A stretch of DNA of 64,000 nt from Polyangia bacterium (GCA_030429545.1 JAUIFF010000001.1:1213599-1277598); one strand, 5' to 3'. Counted from the stretch's first letter, positions 26,510-36,113 are shown. Numbers and translations are program-made. The notes: a model not told the origin generated them from the letters alone.

Positions 26510-28789
26510 CTACTTGGGTAGCTTCTCACGGACTTTTCGCAGACGCGAAGCGGCCTCAGAACTACCGAGCTCATCGGCGCGCTTATATTGGGTGTGGGCA
26601 TCGCGGTAGCGCAGAAGCTTGTAGTACGAGTCGCCAAGTTGGATCCGATAGCTCGCGTTGCGCGGCGAGACGTCCACGGCTTTTCGGGCGTATTTGACAG
26701 CTTCGTTAAACTTGCTGCGGTCGAAGGCGAGGTAACTCAGTCCGATCAACGCCCGGGTATTGCGATTGTCGTAGGAGAGTGCTTGGTCAAACAACTTTGT
26801 CGCCTGGGACCGGTTACCCTTGCGCTTTTGGGTTTGTGCCTGTTGAACCAGCTCACGCGCCTTGGCCGGATCGCGCTCTTGCCTGGGTTTGTCGATCGGT
26901 TCGACATCGGGTTCAGTCTCGGGTTCGGTCTCAATGGTCGGCCCCGCCGAGGTTGTGGCGGGTCGCTCCACTTTCTTGGGTTTGCCCCCGGCCATCGCAA
27001 GTCGCTGGCTATCGGCAAATTTCACGAGTTCAGTCGCCGGTTTGCCACCTCGGCGCACGAGCTGCTCGCGGACCTTGGCGACCTTCTCCTCGCGCTTGCC
27101 CTCGTCGGGTTCGGCCATCGCCTGCAACACCGCCGCACTTTGCAGATCGTCGGTCGAAAACCGACCGTTCGAAGCCTTGTCGCGCAGTTCGGCAAACTCA
27201 CCGGGTGTCAGCCCGGTGCGCTCACATGAATGGGTGTCGTCGGGTAAAAACAGGCAGGCTTGGAGGTAAAAGTCGCGGGCAAACGAGCGCCCGAGCGGCC
27301 GTTCCCAGTAGTAGTCGCCAAGTCCCGAAAGCGACTCGTGAAACTCCTGGCGCAGGGCCAGGGCTTGGTCGACGGCATCTTCTTGGGTCGCCCCGTCGAC
27401 GGTCTCGAGGTTGTTTACATGTATATACGAGGTATTTGTCGGGTCCTCGATCGGCCCGTAGATCCAGTGGGTCTTTGAGCCGGCTTCGCGGGCAGCCTCG
27501 ATCAACATTTCGACCCGAGACTTCTCCTCGGGTGTCGGCTCGGGGGCGGATACAAGGATGACGGTGGTGATGATCGCCACCAAAGTACTTGCAGCTGCAA
27601 TTGCTGGCCATAGCCAGCGGCGGCGCTCGACCGGCTCGTCGGGGCGTGGCATGGCGCGACGCAGGGCCTCGAGTCGCTCGGGGGCGACGGGCGGTAGCTC
27701 GAGGTCATCCCACTCGGTCGTCAGGCCCGCTGCAATTTGGGCTTCGCATAGGGCAGCCTCGACATCGTGCATGTCGGCATAGCGCTGCTCCGGCCGCTTG
27801 GACAGGCACCGCATGATCACAGCTTCGAGCTCCGGGCGGACCGAGCCGGGTAAGCGGGTCGAAATCGATGGGAGCGAGGCGTGCAGGTGGGCGTCGAGGA
27901 TGTCGTCGACCGAACCGCCCGAAAATGGCGGATTGCCGGTGTAGAGCTCGTACGCCATACATCCCATCGCGTACATATCGGCCCGCCCGTCGACGGCTTT
28001 GCCTTCGATTTGCTCGGGTGCCATGTAGTGTGGTGTTCCGGCGGCGGCCCCCTCAGCCGCAGCACCGGACATCACCCTGGCAATCCCAAAGTCGACGAGT
28101 TTGGTGAAGTCGCCCCGGTCTTTTTGGTTGATCAGCAGGACGTTGTCGGGTTTGACATCGCAGTGGATGATCCCAACCTCATGGGCCGCGGCCAATCCCT
28201 TACAGACCTGGCGGAGGATGGCGATAATCCGCGATTCAGCCATGGGCACCCGGTCGAGCTCGGTGTCGAGTCCGTGGCCCTGGAGGTGTTCCATGGCAAA
28301 CATCAGACGCCCGTCGGGGAGCTCGCCAAAGTCGAAGATTTCGACGATGTGGGGCGAGCCGACCTTGCTGGCCGCGCGGGCTTCTTCGCGAAACCGGGCC
28401 GACAACACCGGATCGGAGCTGGCGTCAGGGCGCAGGATTTTAAGTGCGACGCGACGTTCGATATCTTCGTGTTCGGCCTCGTAGACAACCCCCATGCCGC
28501 CTTCGCCCAGCCACCGCACGAGGCGGTAGCGGGTGCCCGGGACCCGCTTGCCGGGCAACAGACGGACCGGCCTCACCTTGCGTTGGCCCAACGCTGGTTT
28601 GCTGCGAGCGACTCGTGGCGTTTTGCGACCGGAGCGACTCCCGCGACTCGGCGGGGCTGAAGTGATCATCCGGATCCCGCTGTCTTCGTCGCCCGATCGA
28701 GTTTTTCGATCTGGAGGACGGCCGGTGACAATCGCGGTCCCCGAAACACTCGCGGACGGATCGATGTCGATGTCGACTTCGTCGGTCAT
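26510..28789 (-). CDS. Membrane-anchored Ser/Thr protein kinase with TPR sensor domain, non-RD type
   Basis: A 759-residue kinase. After about 90 disordered residues the kinase domain shows GEGGMGVVYEA (Gly loop), VALKIL (catalytic Lys), HCDVKPDN (catalytic loop), VDFGIAR (metal loop) and APEQIEG. The Arg of the usual HRD is Cys here, so it is a non-RD kinase, which usually means activation-loop phosphorylation is not the main control. A single membrane helix (WLWPAIAAASTLVAIITTVIL) lies near residue 405. The extracytoplasmic part has a helical region and C-terminal TPR repeats (about 650-759). It is divergent from the PEGA gene. ATG 28789 is chosen; TTG 28804 is possible. Confidence 0.9.
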   Translation of the reverse strand: MTDEVDIDIDPSASVSGTAIVTGRPPDRKTRSGDEDSGIRMITSAPPSRGSRSGRKTPRVARSKPALGQRKVRPVRLLPGKRVPGTRYRLVRWLGEGGMGVVYEAEHEDIERRVALKILRPDASSDPVLSARFREEARAASKVGSPHIVEIFDFGELPDGRLMFAMEHLQGHGLDTELDRVPMAESRIIAILRQVCKGLAAAHEVGIIHCDVKPDNVLLINQKDRGDFTKLVDFGIARVMSGAAAEGAAAGTPHYMAPEQIEGKAVDGRADMYAMGCMAYELYTGNPPFSGGSVDDILDAHLHASLPSISTRLPGSVRPELEAVIMRCLSKRPEQRYADMHDVEAALCEAQIAAGLTTEWDDLELPPVAPERLEALRRAMPRPDEPVERRRWLWPAIAAASTLVAIITTVILVSAPEPTPEEKSRVEMLIEAAREAGSKTHWIYGPIEDPTNTSYIHVNNLETVDGATQEDAVDQALALRQEFHESLSGLGDYYWERPLGRSFARDFYLQACLFLPDDTHSCERTGLTPGEFAELRDKASNGRFSTDDLQSAAVLQAMAEPDEGKREEKVAKVREQLVRRGGKPATELVKFADSQRLAMAGGKPKKVERPATTSAGPTIETEPETEPDVEPIDKPRQERDPAKARELVQQAQTQKRKGNRSQATKLFDQALSYDNRNTRALIGLSYLAFDRSKFNEAVKYARKAVDVSPRNASYRIQLGDSYYKLLRYRDAHTQYKRADELGSSEAASRLRKVREKLPK

Positions 28790-29014
28790 AACCGTGGCGG
28801 GCAATGCCGCCGGGATGGCAGGATAACGAAAAAACGCTGCGGATGTGACCCCGCGATCGCGCCCGTTCGCGCAACTGTCTCAAACCTGTCCCGAAACCCA
28901 TGCGTGGGCATCATTCGCACCCATGCGTGCTGGCGAAATGCCAGGAATCTCAGCAAATACTCGCATCGGCTTGGGTGGATGGGATCAGCCGCCGGTTGGT
29001 GATAGCCTCCATCC
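28790..29014. promoter_or_regulatory. Divergent promoter region with an 11-bp direct repeat
   Basis: About 225 bases lie between the kinase and PEGA genes. ACCCATGCGTG occurs at 28896-28906 and again at 28919-28929, a repeat distance of 23 bases, close to two helix turns. Such spacing suits a regulator that binds one face of DNA. No core promoter was identified with confidence. Confidence 0.4.
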
Positions 29015-30028
29015 GTGTCTGTACACGCGGCGCGGAGACGACGACACGCAGTCATGGGCGGCCTACTCAGCCTATCGCTGTGTCACACCGGAGTGAGCTG
29101 GGCTGGTTCAGATAGCCTCGGTGTGGTGCCGACCACCCATCAAAACAAACTCGAGTCGGTCGCCCGCTCGGAGCTCGACGGTCGCCTGCAGACCGGTCTC
29201 AAACGCGGGGAAGCGCCGCTTGTTTCCCGCGATGGTACCGATGCGAGTTGCGATGAGTCGTGCCGGACGGAGTTTAGCGAGGCCGGGGCCAGTCACTTTG
29301 TCCGCCCGTCGATCGAGCAAAAAAGCCGCGATTACACCGTGAAGTTGGAGCTCGTTGATACTTCAACGGGAGATGTCGTCGCGCAAACGACTGCGACCTG
29401 CGAGATATGTGGCCTCGAGGAGCTCGGAGAACTCGTCGAGGGCCAGGGCGCTATTCTCCAAACCAAGCTCGCTGCCCTCGATGTGCAGGCCCCCACACTC
29501 ACGGTCAACTCGAAGCCGAGTGGTGCCGTTGTGTTTGTCGATGGCGAGGCCGTGGGTAAGACGCCGCTGGAGCGACAGATGTTGCCCGGCGAGCATGTCG
29601 TTCGGGTGAGTCGCAATGGGTTTGTGGCCGAGGAACGCCAGGTCACCATGGTGGATGGTGTGGCCCAGTCGGTCGATGTCCAGCTCAAGCGTGCCCCGGG
29701 CAATCGCCGAAACATCATCCTCGGCGCGGTCGCTACGGGTGTTGGCGCAGCCCTGCTCGGCACCGGCATCGGGTTTTTGGCTGTCAATGACAAACCGCAG
29801 CGCAACTGTGCCCCGGAGAACATGGATGCCGACGGTGATTGTGCGTTTGTCTATAAAACGGCCGGCACCGGGGCTGCCCTGGCGATTCCAGGGGCCATCT
29901 TGGCAACGGTCGGTGTCATGCTGTTGATCCAAAATCGCGACCTGATCGGCAAAAAACGCAAGCGAACCGCACACCGTCTGCGCCCGGGAATCTCTCCGTT
30001 TGGTGTGTCGCTGAGTGGACAGTTTTAG
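29015..30028 (+). CDS. PEGA-domain membrane protein
   Basis: A 337-residue exported protein. The N-terminus (RRRR, then a short hydrophobic stretch ending VSWA) is a signal peptide. A domain of about 130 residues follows, then a PEGA domain (about 165-235: LTVNSKPSGAVVFVDGEAVGKTPLE, LPGEHVVRVSRNGF), a beta-rich unit common in envelope proteins. Two hydrophobic stretches lie at about 240-265 and 285-310. GTG 29015 is the chosen start; ATG 29054 would cut into the signal peptide. It may work with the divergent Ser/Thr kinase, as kinase/PEGA pairs are common in myxobacteria, but this is inference. Confidence 0.8.
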   Translation: MSVHAARRRRHAVMGGLLSLSLCHTGVSWAGSDSLGVVPTTHQNKLESVARSELDGRLQTGLKRGEAPLVSRDGTDASCDESCRTEFSEAGASHFVRPSIEQKSRDYTVKLELVDTSTGDVVAQTTATCEICGLEELGELVEGQGAILQTKLAALDVQAPTLTVNSKPSGAVVFVDGEAVGKTPLERQMLPGEHVVRVSRNGFVAEERQVTMVDGVAQSVDVQLKRAPGNRRNIILGAVATGVGAALLGTGIGFLAVNDKPQRNCAPENMDADGDCAFVYKTAGTGAALAIPGAILATVGVMLLIQNRDLIGKKRKRTAHRLRPGISPFGVSLSGQF

Positions 30029-30042
30029 TCCACAGTACATGT

Positions 30043-30056
30043 CTATACACGTATAG
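30043..30056. terminator. Short inverted repeat between convergent genes
   Basis: CTATAC and GTATAG are separated by two bases (AC), 14 bases after the PEGA stop codon and just before the end of the convergent kinase gene. It is weak as a terminator and similar in composition to the dispersed palindromes. Confidence 0.25.
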
Positions 30057-30068
30057 TTTCGACCCACA

Positions 30069-30935
30069 CTATACGAGTGTCCACGGCCCGAGGTCCTGCC
30101 CCCGCAGCGCCCCGAGTCGAATTTCCGCCTGTTTGGCCACGTCTGGCGAAATATGTTGGAAACGGTGGCACCAGGTCGCAACATAAAGCTCATAGAGTGC
30201 GTAAATTGTGTCGAATCCGGCTTCGGCTGAGGGGTCTGCCCCGTAGCCACAACAAAATTCATGTTTCCACTGCAGGGCTTGACCGTAGCGGCGAGTTGCC
30301 AGGATTGTTGGGACAAGGTCACAAAATGCCGGGCCAACACCGACATTTTCGAGGTCTAACAACACCGGGCCGGTAGGGGTCCACACGGCATTTTGGCAAT
30401 GGAGATCACCGTGTATAAGCACTTTTTTGGACGATGGCATGTGCGCGAGATAGGCGTGCCACTGCCGATCCAACACTCGAAATTTCGATGCGATGTCCGG
30501 TAGCTGATCTCCAAGGTGGAACGCGATCTCGCGGGTGAGCGTGTAGGGCCGCAACCCATCGACATGGCCCGCCGTAAGCCGGTGGAGGCGGCTAGCTAGC
30601 TCACCGAGTTCGCGTGCCGTGACCTGGCGTGGGAGGATTTCTAACTGGTGCCAAACGGTTACAAAATGCTCGACAAATACAAGTGGTGTGGGGTGAGCAA
30701 GGCGGACGCACGGAAAGTTGCGCTGTGCGAGCAAGGTGGCCGCTGCACTAGCTGCATATACATTCGATTTGGCCGCCGGCGGCTCAATTCGGAGGATCAG
30801 ACGTTCGCGCGGGACTGCAACGAGGACCGTGTGGATCGAACGGATGATGTGGTGCCCGCGAACGTCGAGGCCGAGGCGTTTGCCAATATCGACTGTCGCC
30901 GCGAGGGCAAGCTTGTCAAACGCCCGTAGCTCCAC
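30069..30935 (-). CDS. APH-fold phosphotransferase
   Basis: A 288-residue protein with the aminoglycoside phosphotransferase fold: RLILRIEP near residue 45 holds the strand normally carrying the nucleotide-binding Lys (Arg here), LIHGDLHCQNAVW near 173 is the catalytic Brenner motif, and LLDLENVGVGPAFCDL near 192 is the metal loop. The family covers antibiotic, choline, homoserine and sugar kinases, so resistance is not implied. The start is GTG at 30935. A dispersed palindrome lies at 30753, read as V-Y-A. Confidence 0.8.
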   Translation of the reverse strand: MELRAFDKLALAATVDIGKRLGLDVRGHHIIRSIHTVLVAVPRERLILRIEPPAAKSNVYAASAAATLLAQRNFPCVRLAHPTPLVFVEHFVTVWHQLEILPRQVTARELGELASRLHRLTAGHVDGLRPYTLTREIAFHLGDQLPDIASKFRVLDRQWHAYLAHMPSSKKVLIHGDLHCQNAVWTPTGPVLLDLENVGVGPAFCDLVPTILATRRYGQALQWKHEFCCGYGADPSAEAGFDTIYALYELYVATWCHRFQHISPDVAKQAEIRLGALRGQDLGPWTLV

Positions 30936-31383
30936 ACGAAGATTGTAGACTTGTCACAGACAGGTTGCGTGAAGGTCACAGCCGTCATACGAGCCGCCCT
31001 GTCAGTGGTCCCCGACGGATCTGTCCAATCCACGGGCAACCTGGGCGCAGCACCGGTCTCCCATGCCGCCACCTAGGTCGGTGGTGACACTATGTCGGCC
31101 GCCGCAAGTGCCAAATCAGTCACGCTCTTTCGAGTGCGGCCGCGCGTTCGGGTTTGGCTTATTGGCCGCGACCAAGCGTTTGTAACGCGGTAGCGCGTGT
31201 CACCGCGCAAGCGTAGTGTTCGACCTAGCGCGCCGTCCGAGCGGCCACTCTCGAAGCTTCGGCCGGTTTTTTAGCGTAGTTCGACCTAGCGCGCCGTCCG
31301 AGCGGCCACTCTCAAAGTTTCGGTCGGTTTTTTAGGCGTAGCGTTCGGCGACCTCGCGCCGGCCGAAAAGCTCGGTACCAAAG
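30936..31383. other. Non-coding region between APH gene and nqr operon
   Basis: About 450 bases without a credible reading frame. It contains a tandem repeat with T-runs at 31219-31335 (separate entry), a degenerate third copy after it, and an inverted pair GCGGCC/GGCCGC near 31136-31172. It was compared with the motifs of common riboswitches, RNase P RNA and tmRNA from memory and none fits. Confidence 0.5.
31219..31335 (+). repeat. Tandem 56-bp repeat with terminator-like ends
   Basis: Units at 31219-31274 and 31280-31335 are 61 bases apart and differ at only three positions. Each contains CGGCC, a 14-base loop, then GGCCG or GGTCG, directly followed by a run of six T on the plus strand. 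This is the form of an intrinsic terminator reading to the right, yet no plus-strand gene lies upstream within 1 kb. A degenerate third copy begins near 31336. Confidence 0.7.
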
Positions 31384-31554
31384 CTACGCGGCGGCCTCGG
31401 TCTCGCAACTCTCGCGCTCACTCGGCGTACAGTCACAATCCCCGCCAACGCCGCCACAGGAGCCCTTGAGTGTCTTGCCTGAGACGATCACGCCGATCGC
31501 CATGCCGAGCATGATGGCGCCAAACAGGCCGATGGTGAGCAAGATGGTGGTCAT
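31384..31554 (-). CDS. nqrM: Na+-NQR maturation protein NqrM (DUF539 type)
   Basis: A 56-residue protein. One N-terminal membrane helix (LLTIGLFGAIMLGMAIGVIV) is followed by GKTLKGSCGGVGGDCDC and a fourth Cys near the C-terminus. The GKxLKGSCGG phrase and the four Cys are the hallmark of NqrM, which is needed to mature the Na+-translocating NADH:quinone reductase, probably by delivering iron for the Cys-ligated centre between NqrD and NqrE. It is the last gene of the nqr operon, 53 bases after apbE. It is easily missed because of its size. Confidence 0.92.
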   Translation of the reverse strand: MTTILLTIGLFGAIMLGMAIGVIVSGKTLKGSCGGVGGDCDCTPSERESCETEAAA

Positions 31555-31607
31555 GGGGATGTTGTGTTGATAGCGCGTGTCGGCCCGAAGCTGCCAACAA
31601 AATACGG

Positions 31608-32687
31608 CTACGGCGACTTGAGGTTACGCAGCTGGGCAAACGGCGGGGTGGTGTGCTCGGCCAACGAGCCGTCGGCCTGGCGCACCAGCAACATTGCCGC
31701 AAGGTCATGTTGGTTGGCCCACGCGAGCCCGTGCTCGGGGCCCAACACCAATATCGCGGTCGCGTAGGCATCGGCGTGGGCAGCATCTTGGGCGACAACG
31801 GTCACCGAAGTAAGGTTGTGGGCGACTGGCCGACCTGTCCGTGGGTCGATGGTGTGCGAGAAAGTTTCCCCCTCGATTTCGGAGATGTTGCGATAGTCGC
31901 CCGAGGTCGCCAGCCCCATGCCGTCGAGCGCGACCAGCGAGTGCAGTGCCTGGCGCGTGCGCTCTGGCTGCTCAACCCCGATCTGCCAGGTTTTTCCACG
32001 CTCGTTGTGGCCGCGCGCGAACACTTCACCGCCCACCTCGACCATTGTATGTTGGTGACCGAGCTCGAGCAGCACCTGCGAGAGGTGATCGGCGGCATAC
32101 CCGGGAGCTATCGAGGACAGCTCGACTTGAAGCCCCGGTTCCCGAGTCAATGTATGTGCACTTTGATCGATGGTGAGCTTACCGTAGCCAACGGTGTGCT
32201 TGGCCGCCTCGATCGCTTCGGCGGGCGGTTTGTAGGGGACCGGGCCTTTGGTGCCAAAACCCCATAAATCGACCAACGGCGTCACCGTGACATCAAACGC
32301 GCCGGCGGACTGCTCAGAGATTTGATGCGCAACCGCGAGCAGTGAAGTCAGTGACGGATCGACTTTGAACGCTTGGCCTGGGGGGTGGAGGTTGAAGCGC
32401 GCAAGTTCGGCCTTGGGATTGTAGGTCGACATCACGCTGTCGATGCCAGCGAGCTCCTGGTCGATCCGGTGTTGCAAGCTCTCACGCTGCTCGGAGGTAA
32501 TCGCCTCGCCAACAATCGTGATGTTGTAGGTCGTGCCCATGGTCTGCCCGTGAAACCGATGCGCTACCCCGTAGGGGCTTGGCCACATCTTCCACGCGCA
32601 GATCGCGACAAAGCTCAATAAGAAAATCGGCAGCAAGATCCGAGCCTTGCTGCCGAGTTTTGCTTCGAGTGGATCAGCCGAAGTCAT
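31608..32687 (-). CDS. apbE: FAD:protein FMN transferase
   Basis: A 359-residue membrane-anchored enzyme with one N-terminal helix ([16 protein letters not shown]). ApbE family marks include [41 protein letters not shown] and [11 protein letters not shown]. It moves FMN from FAD onto Thr residues of NqrB and NqrC. Its ATG at 32687 lies inside the end of nqrF, overlapping by 14 bases, so translation is probably coupled. The frame extends 13 residues further upstream without family match. A dispersed palindrome at 32151 is read as A-H-T. Confidence 0.93.
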   Translation of the reverse strand: MTSADPLEAKLGSKARILLPIFLLSFVAICAWKMWPSPYGVAHRFHGQTMGTTYNITIVGEAITSEQRESLQHRIDQELAGIDSVMSTYNPKAELARFNLHPPGQAFKVDPSLTSLLAVAHQISEQSAGAFDVTVTPLVDLWGFGTKGPVPYKPPAEAIEAAKHTVGYGKLTIDQSAHTLTREPGLQVELSSIAPGYAADHLSQVLLELGHQHTMVEVGGEVFARGHNERGKTWQIGVEQPERTRQALHSLVALDGMGLATSGDYRNISEIEGETFSHTIDPRTGRPVAHNLTSVTVVAQDAAHADAYATAILVLGPEHGLAWANQHDLAAMLLVRQADGSLAEHTTPPFAQLRNLKSP

Positions 32688-33903
32688 CGAACATGACATT
32701 CTCGGGCTCGACACCCAGGTCATCAAGCATCTTGATGACCGCGGCGTTCATCATCGGAGGCCCACAGATGTAGTACTCGCAGTCCTCGGGCGCTTCGTGC
32801 TTGCTGAGGTAGTTGTCGAGCAAGACTTGGTGAATGAAGCCAGTGTAGCCAGTCCAGTTGTCCTCGGGAAGCGGATCGGACAACGCCAGGTGCCACGTAA
32901 AGTTCGGGAAGTCCGCGGCAATCTTGTCGAAATGGTCTTGGTAGAAGGCCTCACGGCTGGAGCGTGCGCCATACCAAAACGAGACCTTGCGATCGGTCTT
33001 GATCCGACGGAACTGGTCGAAGATGTGCGACCGCATCGGCGCCATGCCGGCACCACCACCAATGAAGATCATCTCGTTGTCGGTCTCCTTGGCGTAGAAC
33101 TCGCCGAACGGACCCGAGATGGTGACTTCGTCGCCCTTTTTGAGGCCGAAGATGTACGACGACATCTTGCCGGGCGGGAGGTCTGGTTGCCGCGGTGGTG
33201 GGGACGCGATCCGGACGTTGAGCATGATGATGCCGTGCTCTTCCGGGTAGTTCGCCATCGAGTAGGCGCGTGTGACGTCCTCGTTGACCTTCGAGACAAA
33301 CCGCCACATGTCGTATTTGTCCCAATCACCACGGTACTCCTTCTGGATCTCGAAGTCCTTGTAGTTGACCGTGTGTGGCGGACACTCGATTTGGATGTAA
33401 CCGCCGGCGCGGAACGGAACCTCTTCGCCCTCGGGCAACTCGAGGATCAGCTCCTTGATGAAGGTCGCTACGTTGTCGTTTGAGCGGACCTTGCATTGCC
33501 ATTTGCGGATGCTGAAGACTTCGGGCTCAACCTCGATCTCCATGTCCTGCTTGACCTTGACCTGGCAGGACAGGCGGCAACCCGCGCGGGCGTCGCCCTT
33601 GGAGATAAAGCCCTCTTCGGTCGGCAGCATCGAGCCACCGCCCTTGTGTACATGCACAGTACACACGCCACAGCTACCCATGCCACCGCAGGCGGAAGGG
33701 ATGAAGATCTTGTGGCTTGCGAGGGTGTTGAGGAGGCTCGACCCGGCCGGGACCTTGATGGCTTTGTCCGGGTCGTTGTTGATCGTAATCGTCACCGCTT
33801 CGGTGTTGACGAGTTTGGACTTTGCAAACATCAACACGGCGACCAGCAGCAAGATGACGAACAGGAACATCGCCACGCCTAATATGACGGTCGTTGTTGC
33901 CAT
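32674..33903 (-). CDS. nqrF: Na+-translocating NADH:quinone reductase subunit F
   Basis: A 409-residue subunit. One N-terminal membrane helix anchors a 2Fe-2S domain with Cys72, Cys78 and Cys81 in [11 protein letters not shown] and Cys113, the spacing known for NqrF. The FAD domain has RAYSMANYP, and the NADH domain has [14 protein letters not shown] and ICGPPMMN. It takes electrons from NADH and passes them to the rest of the complex. AGAGGA upstream of the ATG at 33903 is a good ribosome binding site. A dispersed palindrome lies at 33647, inside the 2Fe-2S domain, read as V-H-V-H. Confidence 0.97.
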   Translation of the reverse strand: MATTTVILGVAMFLFVILLLVAVLMFAKSKLVNTEAVTITINNDPDKAIKVPAGSSLLNTLASHKIFIPSACGGMGSCGVCTVHVHKGGGSMLPTEEGFISKGDARAGCRLSCQVKVKQDMEIEVEPEVFSIRKWQCKVRSNDNVATFIKELILELPEGEEVPFRAGGYIQIECPPHTVNYKDFEIQKEYRGDWDKYDMWRFVSKVNEDVTRAYSMANYPEEHGIIMLNVRIASPPPRQPDLPPGKMSSYIFGLKKGDEVTISGPFGEFYAKETDNEMIFIGGGAGMAPMRSHIFDQFRRIKTDRKVSFWYGARSSREAFYQDHFDKIAADFPNFTWHLALSDPLPEDNWTGYTGFIHQVLLDNYLSKHEAPEDCEYYICGPPMMNAAVIKMLDDLGVEPENVMFDDFG

Positions 33904-33939
33904 GGTCAGTTCGTTCCTCTGTGTGGGGGGAAAGGGTGC

Positions 33940-34068
33940 TTATGCACCGAGAACAATCAGGAGACTTGCAAGCCCTATGAAGAGGGCGAGAGCGTTGAGC
34001 CCAAACAGGGCAGTGGCGGTGAGTACGAAACCTGCGAAGATGAGAAGTAGCGGGAATGCACTCACCAT
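33940..34068 (-). CDS. Predicted 42-residue membrane protein between nqrE and nqrF
   Basis: An open frame of 42 codons begins with ATG three bases after the nqrE stop and ends 36 bases before the nqrF start, so it fills the only larger gap in the operon. The product is almost wholly hydrophobic (FPLLLIFAGFVLTATALFG, then LALFIGLASLLIVLG) and could form one long or two short membrane helices. No strong ribosome binding site is seen; coupling to nqrE is likely. I know of no such gene in the standard nqr operon. It could be a small accessory subunit, or a chance frame. Confidence 0.55.
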   Translation of the reverse strand: MVSAFPLLLIFAGFVLTATALFGLNALALFIGLASLLIVLGA

Positions 34069-34071
34069 GGG

Positions 34072-34689
34072 TTAGAGCTGGATGCCCGAGAAGGCCAAAA
34101 ACCCGAGGGCCATCAGTCCGGTGACGATGAAGGTGATCCCAAGGCCGCGAAGACCAGGGGGAACATTGCTGTAGCGCATCTTTTCGCGGATGGCAGCGAG
34201 TGCGACAACTGCGAGCATCCAACCGATGCCAGAGCTAAACCCAAACACGCTGGCCTCGCCAAACGTGTAGTCGCGCTGTTCCATGAACAGCGAGGTACCG
34301 AGGATGGCGCAGTTGACGGCAATCAGCGGCAAGAACACACCGAGTGCGTTGTAGAGCGCCGGGAAGTAACGGTCGAGAGTCATCTCGACCAGCTGCACCA
34401 GGGCGGCGATGGTGCCGATTTGGGCGAGCAGCGACAGGAAGCTGAGGTCGACCGTGGCGAAGTCTGGCGAGATCCAGGCCAGCGCCCCCTCCTTGAGGAG
34501 GTTGTTGATCACCAGCTGGTTGATCGGCACGCACAGGGTCAACACGAAGATGACGGCAAACCCGAGGCCGATGGCGGTGCTGACCTTCTTGGACACGGCC
34601 AGGAAGGAGCACATGCCCAGGAAGAAGGCCAACGCCATGTTTTCGACGAAGATCGCCTTGGCGGCCAGGCTGAGATAATGCTCGAGCAT
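34072..34689 (-). CDS. nqrE: Na+-translocating NADH:quinone reductase subunit E
   Basis: A 205-residue subunit with six predicted membrane helices. It opens [35 protein letters not shown] (first 30 residues), which contains the Cys26 that helps ligate the membrane iron centre, and the second conserved Cys lies in [13 protein letters not shown]. It pairs with NqrD in an antiparallel arrangement. It starts three bases after the stop of nqrD, so the two are translated together. Confidence 0.96.
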   Translation of the reverse strand: MLEHYLSLAAKAIFVENMALAFFLGMCSFLAVSKKVSTAIGLGFAVIFVLTLCVPINQLVINNLLKEGALAWISPDFATVDLSFLSLLAQIGTIAALVQLVEMTLDRYFPALYNALGVFLPLIAVNCAILGTSLFMEQRDYTFGEASVFGFSSGIGWMLAVVALAAIREKMRYSNVPPGLRGLGITFIVTGLMALGFLAFSGIQL

Positions 34690-34692
34690 GGT

Positions 34693-35316
34693 TTAGTTCT
34701 CCTCCACTTGGTCGGTCTTCCAGGCGCGCAGGGCCCAGATGCCCAGGCCAATCAGGAAGAAGGCGCTGGGGGACATGACCATCAAACCGTTGGGGTTGTA
34801 CCAACCGCCCTCGGTCACCACCGGCAAGATGGTGACGCCGAACAACTTGCCCGAGCCCAGAAGCTCGCGGAAGAAGGCGACGATGATGAGGACCATCGAG
34901 TAACCGAGCGAGTTGCCCAGACCATCGATGATGCTGAGAAACGGCCGGTTGGCCATGGCAAACGCCTCGGCGCGACCCATGACGATGCAGTTGGTGATGA
35001 TGAGACCGACAAACACGCTCAGCTGCTTGGCGACATCGAAGACGAACGCCTTGAGCACCTGGTCGGCCAAGATGACCAACGAAGCGATGATCGTCAGCTG
35101 GACGATGATGCGGATGCTGCTGGGGATCCAGTCGCGAATCAGGCTGATGGTGAGGTTGGACAGGACCAACACCGCCGTCAGGGCCAGTGACATGACGACC
35201 GCGGTTTCCATTTTGGTCGTCACCGCCAAGGCCGAGCAGATGCCCAGGACCTGAAGCGCGATCGGGTTGTTGTTGAAGAGTGGATCGATCAGCGCCGATT
35301 TTGCTTTTTTATCCAT
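34693..35316 (-). CDS. nqrD: Na+-translocating NADH:quinone reductase subunit D
   Basis: A 207-residue subunit with six predicted membrane helices. Conserved phrases are [19 protein letters not shown], with one Cys ligand, and [16 protein letters not shown], with the other; [13 protein letters not shown] is typical of the family. It starts 17 bases after nqrC ends. Confidence 0.96.
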   Translation of the reverse strand: MDKKAKSALIDPLFNNNPIALQVLGICSALAVTTKMETAVVMSLALTAVLVLSNLTISLIRDWIPSSIRIIVQLTIIASLVILADQVLKAFVFDVAKQLSVFVGLIITNCIVMGRAEAFAMANRPFLSIIDGLGNSLGYSMVLIIVAFFRELLGSGKLFGVTILPVVTEGGWYNPNGLMVMSPSAFFLIGLGIWALRAWKTDQVEEN

Positions 35317-35333
35317 CGTTCGCTCGCTCCTCT

Positions 35334-36113
35334 CTACTTATGGGTTTTGCGGAAGTCGGCGAGGTAGGGGCCAAAGCCGTCTTCGCCGAGCCAGAAATGC
35401 ACGAGGTTGGTCACCCCGTTGCTGGTGATGGTCGCACCCGACAGCGCGTCGATTGCGTAGGGGTCTTTTTCGGGGGGGCCATGGGCACCTTTTTTGACCT
35501 CGATAGCCGGTTTCCAGGCATCGTCGAATGCCTTGCGGCCGGGCCACTTTGCTTTCCACAGCGCATTGTCGACTTCGCCGCCCAAGCCCGGTGTTTCGCC
35601 GTGCTCGTAAAACGTGATGCCGCGAATCGTCTTGGTGTCGGCGTCGAGGGCCAAAAACCCGTAGAGCGTCGACCACAGGCCATAGCCCTCAATCGGCAGG
35701 ACAACGGCCGAAACCTTGCCGTCCTTCATCAGGTGGTAGACCTTGGCCTGGTTGGGCAAGCGCTTGACCTTGGCCGAGTTGGGCGGAGCCTCGGTGCTGA
35801 CAGCGGGGTCCTTTTTGGCCTTTTGCTGGTCAAAGCTCACCGCATCGACACCGTCGACCAACTTCCCGGTCTTGAGGTCGATGACATGGGCCTCGATGTT
35901 GTCGGCAAACAACTGCTTGGCCTCGGCCGGCTTGACCGACTTGGCGCTCTCGACCAATCCAGATACTTCGAGCACCTGTTTTTGCTGGTCGAGGATTTTG
36001 TTTTCGGTCTGCCGATCCTTGAGTTGGACGGCTGCGCTGGCCACAAGGGCCCCGCACACCACGCAGATCCCGGTGGCGAACATAAAGGTGAAGCCGGTAC
36101 TATGCTGTGACAT
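35334..36113 (-). CDS. nqrC: Na+-translocating NADH:quinone reductase subunit C
   Basis: A 259-residue subunit with one N-terminal membrane helix and a periplasmic FMN-binding domain. The flavinylation motif [11 protein letters not shown] places covalent FMN on Thr230; ApbE from the same operon does this. [14 protein letters not shown] and [11 protein letters not shown] line the flavin pocket. The start lies 14 bases inside nqrB. Confidence 0.96.
   Translation of the reverse strand: MSQHSTGFTFMFATGICVVCGALVASAAVQLKDRQTENKILDQQKQVLEVSGLVESAKSVKPAEAKQLFADNIEAHVIDLKTGKLVDGVDAVSFDQQKAKKDPAVSTEAPPNSAKVKRLPNQAKVYHLMKDGKVSAVVLPIEGYGLWSTLYGFLALDADTKTIRGITFYEHGETPGLGGEVDNALWKAKWPGRKAFDDAWKPAIEVKKGAHGPPEKDPYAIDALSGATITSNGVTNLVHFWLGEDGFGPYLADFRKTHK

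Noticed and set aside
30069..30935. Antibiotic resistance gene (aminoglycoside phosphotransferase)
   Set aside because: Only the general APH fold is visible; the family includes many metabolic kinases and there is no resistance context.
30961..31200. Riboswitch or structured housekeeping RNA upstream of the APH gene
   Set aside because: The sequence was compared from memory with cobalamin, glycine and c-di-GMP riboswitches, RNase P RNA and tmRNA; conserved cores are absent.
32647..33483. 278-codon plus-strand frame
   Set aside because: It is antisense to nqrF and is explained by GC-rich codon structure.
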